Source of the DNA: UBA7672 sp965229115
GTDB lineage: Bacteria; Pseudomonadota; Alphaproteobacteria; Caulobacterales; Hyphomonadaceae
Direction: 5' to 3'
Assembly (NCBI GenBank): GCA_965229115.1
Contig: CBDDIR010000003.1
Span: 1,364,001-1,428,000, forward strand
DNA length: 64,000 nt
Position numbers and translations under genes: made by a program. Of the stretch, positions 57,777 through 64,000 are shown in pieces. Each line of letters begins with the position of its first letter. Position 1 is the stretch's first letter. The notes beneath the pieces were generated by a model. The model was not told the origin of the DNA, searched no databases, and saw only the letters and a program-made list of their open reading frames with translations.

Positions 57777-58657
57777 GGCGTCCAGCGCGCGAACAGGCCG
57801 GTGGGCAGGACGAGGTCACGGCCCGACTTTTCGCGGATCGCCATCTCGCCACACGTCACCTTGCCGCCGCCCATCGCGCCGCCAAGCGACTGCGCCACTG
57901 CAGCGTAGGACAGGCGCACGGCATAGACCGTCGCAATGACGAGCAGCGGCTTGTCGCTCATCAGCGCCTGCACGTGTTCGAGCAGCTTTGGATAGTCCGT
58001 CTCGAAGCGCCAGGTTTCGTTCTTCGGTCCGCGCCCGAACTTCGGCGGGTCCAGAACGATCGCGTCGTATTTCGATCCGCGCCGGATCTCGCGCTCGACG
58101 AACTTCATCGCATCGTCGCAGATCCAGCGGATCGGCGCGCCTTCGAGGCCAGACATAGCTGCGTTCTCGCGCCCCTGCGCAATCGACTTCGGCGACGCAT
58201 CGAGGTGCACCACTTCCGCGCCAGCCTTCGCCAGCGCGAGTGACATCATGCCGGTATAGCCAAACAGGTTCAGCGCCTTCACCGGACGGTTGGCGGACTT
58301 CACCTGATCCATGGCCCAGCGCCAATGGACCGAGTGCTCAGGGAACACGCCCATGTGCCGGAAGGCGGCAAGGCGCGCATTCAGCTTCAGGCCGTTCCAC
58401 GCAATCGGCCACTCATCCGGCGGCGGCTTGCCTGCGAACGTCCACGCGCCGCGTTCGTCCTCGTCATCCTTGGAGGCGAACGTGGCATCGGTCTTCCAGC
58501 TCGCAACCGGCGCTTTGGGGCGCCACAGCGCCTGCGGGTCAGGGCGGTTCACGCGCACCTTGCCGAAGCGCTCCAGCTTCCGCATGTCGCCGCTATCGAG
58601 CAGTTCGTAGTCGCCCCAGTCGTCGCTGACGAGCAGTTCGAAATTCGCGGCGCTCAT
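57773..58657 (-). CDS. Class I SAM-dependent RNA methyltransferase (RlmI-like)
   Basis: A 294-residue methyltransferase. SAM-binding motif I is LNLFGYTGMMSLALAKAG, acidic loop VVHLDASPKSI, and motif IV VLDPPKFGRG, which is the arrangement in 23S rRNA cytosine-C5 methyltransferases of the RlmI type. The N-terminal PUA domain of E. coli RlmI is missing. The start overlaps the end of the TrmH-like gene by four bases, so the two are expressed together. Confidence 0.88.
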   Translation of the reverse strand: MSAANFELLVSDDWGDYELLDSGDMRKLERFGKVRVNRPDPQALWRPKAPVASWKTDATFASKDDEDERGAWTFAGKPPPDEWPIAWNGLKLNARLAAFRHMGVFPEHSVHWRWAMDQVKSANRPVKALNLFGYTGMMSLALAKAGAEVVHLDASPKSIAQGRENAAMSGLEGAPIRWICDDAMKFVEREIRRGSKYDAIVLDPPKFGRGPKNETWRFETDYPKLLEHVQALMSDKPLLVIATVYAVRLSYAAVAQSLGGAMGGGKVTCGEMAIREKSGRDLVLPTGLFARWTP

Positions 58658-59538
58658 TTGCGCGCTCCCGCATAGGATTGGCCGCGCCAGACTTCGTAGA
58701 TCATCACGCTGGCAGCCGATGCGAGATTGAGGCTGTCAGCCTTGCCCATCATCGGAATGCGCACGAGTTCATCGCACTCATTCTCGATCTCGACGGGCAG
58801 GCCCGATTGCTCATTGCCCATCAGCACAATGCTGCGCTCGCTATAGTTCGCCTTGTCATGCGCATGCGTGCCACGCATCGAAGCAGCAACCATCCGCGCG
58901 CCTGCCTGCTTGCGCCACGCGTTGAAATCGTCGAATTCCGCCGTCGCAATCGGCATCGCAAACAGAGAGCCCATCGTCGCGCGCACGGCCTCGACGGAGA
59001 AGGGGTCGCACGTCTGTCCAATGAGGATGACACCGTCAACGCCGGCCGCATCCGACGTGCGCAACACGGTGCCAAGGTTACCAGGGTCGCGAACCTCGTA
59101 CATCGCCACCCAACGGCGTGTCCCGTCAGACGGGAAGTTTGACAATTTTGACAGCCGCTGTTTGAACGCCGTGATGACCGTCTGCGGATTGTCCTTGCGC
59201 GAAACGGAAGCCAGCACCTTCTCGCTCGCAGTAAGAACGCGGGCGCCGGCTTTCTTCATGCGCGCGAGCAGGTCGCTGGTCTGCGGGCGCTCGAGCGCGC
59301 CAATGCCTGCAAGGGCGTAGGCCGGTAACCATCCATTGTTGAGGGCCTCTTCGGCGAGGCGCGCGCCTTCGGCCAGGAAGAGCCCGCTCTCGTTGCGGGA
59401 TTTCTTCCGCTCAAGCGACTTCAGCAGCTTAACCGTGTCGTTCGCGGTCGATGAAATGTGCTCGAACGTCGCCGCGCCAGATCGTCCTCTTGGAGAATCT
59501 GAATGCGCTCCCGGTTTTTCCGATGATCCTGAGGTCAC
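58654..59538 (-). CDS. TrmH-family (SPOUT) RNA methyltransferase
   Basis: A 294-residue knotted methyltransferase. Motifs 1-3 of the family are EVRDPGNLGTVLRTSDAAG, VLMGNEQSGLP and IPMMGKADSLNLASAASVMIYE. The N-terminal L30e-like domain starts FEHISSTANDTVKLLKSL. Such enzymes methylate 2'-O-ribose in rRNA or tRNA. The gene is first of the two-methyltransferase unit and divergent from the OmpA-like gene. Confidence 0.9.
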   Translation of the reverse strand: MTSGSSEKPGAHSDSPRGRSGAATFEHISSTANDTVKLLKSLERKKSRNESGLFLAEGARLAEEALNNGWLPAYALAGIGALERPQTSDLLARMKKAGARVLTASEKVLASVSRKDNPQTVITAFKQRLSKLSNFPSDGTRRWVAMYEVRDPGNLGTVLRTSDAAGVDGVILIGQTCDPFSVEAVRATMGSLFAMPIATAEFDDFNAWRKQAGARMVAASMRGTHAHDKANYSERSIVLMGNEQSGLPVEIENECDELVRIPMMGKADSLNLASAASVMIYEVWRGQSYAGARK

Positions 59539-59659
59539 GCGCGTCGCCCATGTAACAATTCGACGTACCTCTAGGGATGTTGGGCCGACGTGGAAAGGTG
59601 TGCTCGCGGCAGAAGTTCGCGGGGGTCTGCTTCACTTCGGCAACGTGAAAGAGAGTATT

Positions 59660-60313
59660 ATGGATAACGGATCCCTCGCCCCCTCGATCCTGGTCCTCGG
59701 CGTCCTCGGTCTGGCGGCTACCTGCTTCATGGCGACGTCCACCTTCGAGTCCGCCTCTGCCAGCCCGGAGCCGGCTCAGGCGGCCCAGGTTCAGGTTGCG
59801 ACTGTCACAAGTCAGCCAGTCGCCGCGCCCGCGCTGCCGGTCGTTGCTGAGCCAGTACTGGCCGCTGCCCCAGCTCCAGCCCCGACCCCAATTGTGGCCG
59901 CCGCGGAAATCCACCCCGCCGTCTCCGAGTCTGCCCGCGCAGAGACCTGCCAGGCTGAATTCGCGTCAACCGTAAAAGAAAATCCGATCGACTTCCCGAG
60001 GGACCGTTACAACCTGACCGCCAAGGCCAAATCGGCCGCCAACCAACTTCTGGTTATCGCAAAGGCCTGTTCTGACCTGAAAATTCAGATCCGCGGCTTC
60101 ACGGACAATGAAGGCAAGAAAGCCAATAACACCCGTCTCAGCCTCCGCCGCGCGGAAGCCGTGAAGGAATATCTCGTCGCTCAGGGTCTGTCCCAGGACC
60201 TCCTGACTGCGGTAGGATTCGGACCGGATCGGCCGGTTGCGAGCAATCGCACCGCGGCGGGCCGGGCCAAGAACCGCCGCATTGAGTTTCGGGTGACCCG
60301 TGTGGAGTCGTAG
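59660..60313 (+). CDS. OmpA-family protein
   Basis: A 217-residue envelope protein. A hydrophobic N-terminal segment (residues 7-30) is a signal anchor or uncleaved signal; an Ala/Pro/Val-rich linker (34-95) follows; the C-terminal OmpA peptidoglycan-binding domain contains IQIRGFTDNEGKKANNTRLS and GRAKNRRIEFRV. It would bind diaminopimelate in peptidoglycan. Start ATG 59660; no strong ribosome binding site is seen. The next gene starts 3 bases after the stop. Confidence 0.9.
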   Translation: MDNGSLAPSILVLGVLGLAATCFMATSTFESASASPEPAQAAQVQVATVTSQPVAAPALPVVAEPVLAAAPAPAPTPIVAAAEIHPAVSESARAETCQAEFASTVKENPIDFPRDRYNLTAKAKSAANQLLVIAKACSDLKIQIRGFTDNEGKKANNTRLSLRRAEAVKEYLVAQGLSQDLLTAVGFGPDRPVASNRTAAGRAKNRRIEFRVTRVES

Positions 60314-60316
60314 TGC

Positions 60317-61123
60317 ATGGAAATCTGGGTTTGGCTCGTAATTGCGGCAGTCTTCGGCGGCGCCATCGGATGGGCGTTGCACATGATGTATCTGCAGCGG
60401 CAAGCCCAGAATGTTGAACCCACGCCGGCGGAAGTTGATGCGGCGGCTGAGGCTGCCCGCGTAGCCGATCTCGAAGACAAGCTCGGCAAGGCCACGGCGG
60501 AGGCACATGACCTTCGCCAGAAGTCCGGCATTGCACGGGCAGGCGAGGAAAGCGCCCCGATCGTCGAGGGCTCGCTGGCCTGGCGCAATCGTCACCTCGA
60601 ATCCCGCGTGCGCTTCCTTGAAGGCAAGCTGGCGGACGCAGAGACAGACCCGGCCAACGCCCAGCCGGCCGTCGAAGACCAGAATGACGAGGCGACCCGC
60701 CTGCGCTGGCGCAACCGCTATCTTGAAGGCCGGGTGAAATACCTCGAAGAAGAACTCGTCCGCACCGGCGGCTTCACGACGGCGCGCGTTGCCCCGTCCG
60801 CTGCGGGCGCGGAGGCTGCAGCGCCCCAGCCCAAAGGCCCTGAAGGTGAACAGCCCGACCTGATCGAACAGGCGCGCGATGGACGCGCCGACGATCTCAA
60901 GCTGATTTCAGGCATTGGCCCGAAGCTGGAGCAAAAGCTCAACAGCATCGGCATCTGGCACTACGAGCAGGTGGCCGGGTGGACGCAGCCGAACATCGAC
61001 TGGGTCAACGCCGCTATTTCCTTCCGCGGTCGCATCGAACGCGAGAAGTGGGTGCTGCAAGCCAAGCAGCTCGTGCAGGACGCCGCCGCCAATCTGGAAG
61101 CTGCCCCCGAAGGCAGCGCCTGA
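60317..61123 (+). CDS. Membrane-anchored coiled-coil protein with helix-hairpin-helix domain
   Basis: A 268-residue protein. One N-terminal transmembrane helix (residues 4-24) is followed by a helical, acidic region with a duplicated motif (WRNRHLESRVRFLEGKL at 89-105 and WRNRYLEGRVKYLEEEL at 131-147) and a C-terminal domain beginning ADDLKLISGIGPKLEQKLNS (residues 191-210), the helix-hairpin-helix element found in DNA-binding or ribosomal-like proteins. It follows the OmpA gene by 3 bases. It may link membrane to nucleic acid; inference. Confidence 0.75.
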   Translation: MEIWVWLVIAAVFGGAIGWALHMMYLQRQAQNVEPTPAEVDAAAEAARVADLEDKLGKATAEAHDLRQKSGIARAGEESAPIVEGSLAWRNRHLESRVRFLEGKLADAETDPANAQPAVEDQNDEATRLRWRNRYLEGRVKYLEEELVRTGGFTTARVAPSAAGAEAAAPQPKGPEGEQPDLIEQARDGRADDLKLISGIGPKLEQKLNSIGIWHYEQVAGWTQPNIDWVNAAISFRGRIEREKWVLQAKQLVQDAAANLEAAPEGSA

Positions 61124-61133
61124 TCGCTGTCCG

Positions 61134-62351
61134 CTAGCGGCAGGAGCGGACGATACCCGACAGCTTGTCCCGGTCGAGGTTGATCGAGATCAGGTTGAAG
61201 CCCGTGACGCCATTGGTATCCGGCTCCGTCGTGGCGATCTGGAACAGCGTTGCGCCTGTGATGACATCAAGCAGGCGAGGCGACAGGTCGATCGTCAGCT
61301 GGATGTTGCCGTGATCGGTAACCTTGGGCGGGTCGATGATCTCGTAGGGCTGCAAAGCCACGCTGCGAATGTCGGCAAAGCCATCGGGACGTTGCGCATC
61401 AAGTTGCCAGAAAACCGTCAGGCCCTTGCTCGCGAGATCGACGATGCGGGTCGCATCAATCGTGCCCGTGCTGCGCCGCGAGTCATGCACCAGCCATAGA
61501 TACAGGCGCGGCGCATTGGTGCGGTTGCAGAAGATCTCGACCTTGTCGTCCTTCCACTGGTTGCCCTGCCGATAGCGCAGGAAGAACTGTCCCTGCGCGT
61601 CGGTCTCAAACTCCCAGTTCTCGGTCTTGTACTCATAGACGATCTTGTACTCGCGCAGCTTCTCTTCCGAGAGCGCGTTGATCGTCTCCGGTCCGGCCTT
61701 CGACATCTCGGTGAGGAAGATCGGGTCGACGCCCATCGAGCGCACATAGGCGACCACTTCGCCATTCGCGATCTGCACCATCGTCAACGCTTCGTTGAGC
61801 TCCGGGCAGTAGTTCACGTTCGGCATCGGGACCCACGGATACTGCGACAGCGCCTTGCGCTTCTCGACGCAGTTCATGCTCACCTGGTGCACCGCAAAGA
61901 TCGAACCCGGCCGCACTTCGCGCTTCACGCCGCCAAGGAAGGCGAGGGAGCAGGCAGACACGCAATGGCCCGGATAGACCCGGCTGAACGAGTCCAGATC
62001 GATCGTGTTCGCATCCGCCGGATTGCGCGTGTTACGCGCGACGCCCGTATTCAGATTGGCGGCGCGAATGATCTTGCCGACTTCCATGCCCGCGGTCAGG
62101 TCTCCGCCGAGCGAGGAGAAGTACAGCATCGTGTCAGGCGTCGCCTGGCTCGACCGCTTCAGGAAGGCTTGCAGGGCGGCAGGGGTTTCCGGCGTGAATT
62201 CGCCATCGGCAAAGATCGCCGGCACGTCGCCGAAGACGGTGCCCCATTCAAACGTCATGGGTTGGTCAGCCACCGCTGCGGGTGCACCCAGCAACATGCT
62301 GCCCAGGGCTGAAACCAGCCCCGCGATTATGCCTTTACGCCGCCCGGCCAT
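61134..62351 (-). CDS. Exported ClpP/crotonase-like serine protease-type protein
   Basis: A 405-residue protein with a signal peptide (about 28 residues, ending AVA/D). The domain at 35-160 has the ClpP-like pattern MLYFSSLGGDLTAGMEVGKI, GHCVSACSLAFLGG and FAVHQ; Ser132 and His155 are the probable catalytic pair. The rest (residues 200-405) has no clear domain. Such secreted ClpP-like proteins are of unknown function. It is alone on the minus strand. Confidence 0.78.
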   Translation of the reverse strand: MAGRRKGIIAGLVSALGSMLLGAPAAVADQPMTFEWGTVFGDVPAIFADGEFTPETPAALQAFLKRSSQATPDTMLYFSSLGGDLTAGMEVGKIIRAANLNTGVARNTRNPADANTIDLDSFSRVYPGHCVSACSLAFLGGVKREVRPGSIFAVHQVSMNCVEKRKALSQYPWVPMPNVNYCPELNEALTMVQIANGEVVAYVRSMGVDPIFLTEMSKAGPETINALSEEKLREYKIVYEYKTENWEFETDAQGQFFLRYRQGNQWKDDKVEIFCNRTNAPRLYLWLVHDSRRSTGTIDATRIVDLASKGLTVFWQLDAQRPDGFADIRSVALQPYEIIDPPKVTDHGNIQLTIDLSPRLLDVITGATLFQIATTEPDTNGVTGFNLISINLDRDKLSGIVRSCR

Positions 62352-62433
62352 GGGCCGCCGCCTCCCGAATCCAACGATCCATGTCTAACGCAGCGGCGTT
62401 TGCGGGCAATGACCGAGCCGCATTACAGCGTGC

Positions 62434-63387
62434 TCACTTGGGGCCGAAAAACAGCGCCAACAGCTCATCTGCCGCGGCAGACGCAGGAATTTGACCATCC
62501 GCGACTCCCTGGCGCACCGCCTGCAGACGCGTTGCGACCCCGGCATGAGTTGCAAACCCCTGCGACAGTCCCTCCTGGATCAGGGCGTCCAGCCAGCGCA
62601 CCTGCTGGCCCGCCCGCCGCTTGGCCCGGCTGCCCGAGGCCTCGGTCCTGGTCCGGTGGATCTCGATCGCCTTCCAGAGGTCCGGCAAGCCTTCGCCGGC
62701 AAAGCCGGAAACCGTATGGACCGGCGGGGCCCAATCCGGGTCCACCTGTTCCATGATGTGCAACGCCACCTCATAGGCCCGCGCCGCGCGCTTGGCCGCC
62801 GTGGGGTCGATGTCCGCTTTGTTGACGGCAATCATGTCCGCGACTTCGAGCACGCCCTTCTTGATGCCCTGCAGCTCGTCGCCCGCGTTGGGCAGCATCA
62901 GCACGAGGAAGAAGTCCACCATGTCGGCGACCACAGTCTCGGACTGGCCAACGCCCACCGTCTCGACAAGGATCACGTCATAGCCGGCCGCCTCGCACAG
63001 CAGCATCGTCTCCCGCGTCTTGCGCGACACGCCGCCCAGCGTGTCGCCGGCAGGCGAGGGACGGATGAAAGCACGCTCATCGGCCGAGAGCTTCGCCATC
63101 CGCGTCTTGTCGCCAAGGATCGAGCCGCCCGACCGGCGCGAGCTCGGATCAACCGCCAGCACGGCGACGCGTTTCCCCATCTCGGTCAGCATCGAGCCGA
63201 ACGCCTCGATGAAAGTCGACTTGCCCACGCCCGGCACGCCGGTGATGCCGATGCGCTGGGCCTGACCGGTCCGCGGCATCACCTCGGAGAGCAGCGAGCG
63301 AGCCTCCGCCTGATGGTCGGCGCGACGCGATTCCACCAGCGTGATGGCGCGCGCAAGGCCGGCACGGGTGGAAAGGTCGAGCGTCAC
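62434..63387 (-). CDS. meaB: Methylmalonyl-CoA mutase-associated GTPase MeaB
   Basis: A 317-residue G3E-family P-loop GTPase that gates and protects methylmalonyl-CoA mutase during cofactor loading. The Walker A motif is GVPGVGKSTF; the Walker B/Mg loop is VLAVDPSSRRSGGSILGDKTRM; the NKAD guanine-specificity element and the ETVGVGQSE switch are present. The C-terminal dimerisation helix is intact. The mutase itself is not in this window. Confidence 0.95.
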   Translation of the reverse strand: MTLDLSTRAGLARAITLVESRRADHQAEARSLLSEVMPRTGQAQRIGITGVPGVGKSTFIEAFGSMLTEMGKRVAVLAVDPSSRRSGGSILGDKTRMAKLSADERAFIRPSPAGDTLGGVSRKTRETMLLCEAAGYDVILVETVGVGQSETVVADMVDFFLVLMLPNAGDELQGIKKGVLEVADMIAVNKADIDPTAAKRAARAYEVALHIMEQVDPDWAPPVHTVSGFAGEGLPDLWKAIEIHRTRTEASGSRAKRRAGQQVRWLDALIQEGLSQGFATHAGVATRLQAVRQGVADGQIPASAAADELLALFFGPK

Positions 63388-63451
63388 AGGAATCCGTTGC
63401 TATCAGGCGTCCAGAAGCGAAGGGGCTTCCTACGCTGGCCCACACAGCGGT

Positions 63452-64000
63452 TCAAGAATGTATCCGGGCGAGGATGGCCCGATGGTCCGAGCCAGTCGAT
63501 TTTGCGACTTCGTAAGCGCTCGCCTTGATCGTCGGCGAGGCCATGATGTGGTCGATCGGCAATCCAAGCATCGGCAGATCGCTGAACCATGTCGGCGCGA
63601 ACAGGTAACCGCCAATACGTCGTCCCGGAATTGACTTGAAGCCAGGACACCACGGCGTCGCGTTGAAATCGCCTGCCACCACAAACGGCTCAAGCAGATG
63701 CCCGGCAAGCATGGCGATTTGCTGATCACGCTCCGCCAACACCTTGGCTGTGTTCGGCGGTGTCGGATGCACGGCGGCGATCGACAGCCTGATCTCGCCA
63801 ATAGTCACGCTGAACTTGATCCACGGCCGATGATGTGGCCCCGGCCAAGCGGGCAGCTCGACATTCTCCAGCGGCACGCGCGAGAAAATCGCCACACGCG
63901 TCAGGAATGGGCCCATTGGCGCAAGGCCGGTATCGGCGCGGTGAGGATAGTCATCGGTCAGGCAGGTCGCCGGATCGATATCCGGAAACTCGCCAATCAG
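63452..64000 (-). CDS. Endonuclease/exonuclease/phosphatase family protein (N-terminal end outside window)
   Basis: The C-terminal 182 residues of an EEP-fold hydrolase; the frame remains open through base 64000. Seen elements are AAVHPTPP, VVAGDFNATPW and GLPIDHIM with GSDHRAI, which hold the metal and catalytic residues (Asp, Asn, His). The earlier His/Glu residues of the fold lie off the edge. The family includes DNA and RNA nucleases, lipid and sugar phosphatases; the substrate is not clear. It lies 64 bases upstream of meaB on the same strand. Confidence 0.85.
   Translation of the reverse strand: MIGEFPDIDPATCLTDDYPHRADTGLAPMGPFLTRVAIFSRVPLENVELPAWPGPHHRPWIKFSVTIGEIRLSIAAVHPTPPNTAKVLAERDQQIAMLAGHLLEPFVVAGDFNATPWCPGFKSIPGRRIGGYLFAPTWFSDLPMLGLPIDHIMASPTIKASAYEVAKSTGSDHRAILARIHS

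Noticed and set aside
1..64000. CRISPR arrays, prophage, insertion sequences or plasmid genes
   Set aside because: No regularly spaced direct repeats, integrase, transposase, capsid or replication genes were found; the repeats seen are inverted and intergenic.

Overview
This is a GC-rich, gene-dense chromosomal window from an alphaproteobacterium. The gene set (ClpA, RtcB, QueC/QueE, PyrD, two UrcA-family proteins, MeaB, a PmbA–CysQ–DUF4170–MsbA run, a DUF374–WaaA–LpxK–LpxL run) and the many small lipoproteins fit the Caulobacterales, most likely a Hyphomonadaceae-type organism; that assignment is inference from content, not from a marker-gene tree. I see no prophage, plasmid functions, transposase, CRISPR array or rRNA operon. 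The window begins inside clpA and ends inside an endonuclease/exonuclease/phosphatase gene.

Layout. 0-10 kb: end of clpA, a Nudix hydrolase, a Ca/Na antiporter preceded by a 26-codon membrane microprotein, SixA-like phosphatase, a thiolase, an AHSA1-type protein, RtcB RNA ligase preceded by a 25-codon gene with its own terminator, and a TIR–membrane–SUMF1 fusion protein. 10-17 kb: small lipoproteins, acetyltransferase, DUF429, TetR, quinone oxidoreductase, two UrcA genes and many intergenic palindromes. 17-23 kb: pyrD with DUF952, divergent queC-queE, periplasmic proteins, pirin, NIPSNAP lipoprotein. 23-34 kb: DODA dioxygenase, MFS transporter, aldo/keto reductase, GST, LmbE-like deacetylase, second thiolase, BrkB-family membrane protein, VanX-like dipeptidase. 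34-38 kb: a possible structured RNA, a Pro/Ala-rich exported protein, dienoyl-CoA isomerase-like protein, DUF4197. 38-49 kb: lipid A/LPS inner-core genes in two divergent blocks, with a CtpA-like Cys phosphatase between them. 49-57 kb: TauE, GNAT, acyl-CoA dehydrogenase, a 1.25-kb gene-free stretch full of repeats and a probable large structured RNA, PepSY protein, RluB, GST and tRNA-Trp. 57-64 kb: thioesterase, two RNA methyltransferases, OmpA-like protein, a membrane-anchored helix-hairpin-helix protein, an exported ClpP-like protein, MeaB and a nuclease-family fragment.

How the genes work together. The clearest pathway block is envelope biogenesis: LpxK phosphorylates the lipid A disaccharide, WaaA adds Kdo, LpxL-type and DUF374 acyltransferases add acyl chains, and the MsbA-type ABC protein flips the product. 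Fatty-acid and acyl-CoA metabolism is spread out (two thiolases, acyl-CoA dehydrogenase, dienoyl-CoA isomerase-like protein, PaaI thioesterase, MeaB). RNA metabolism is also well represented (RtcB, QueC/QueE, RluB, RlmI-like and TrmH-like methyltransferases).

The most interesting unexplained material is non-coding: a region at about 53.0-53.4 kb with a TATAAT box followed by at least eight consecutive hairpins, a second possible RNA at 34.4 kb, and a family of composite palindromic repeats present four times, whose tip hairpins change sequence while keeping base pairing.
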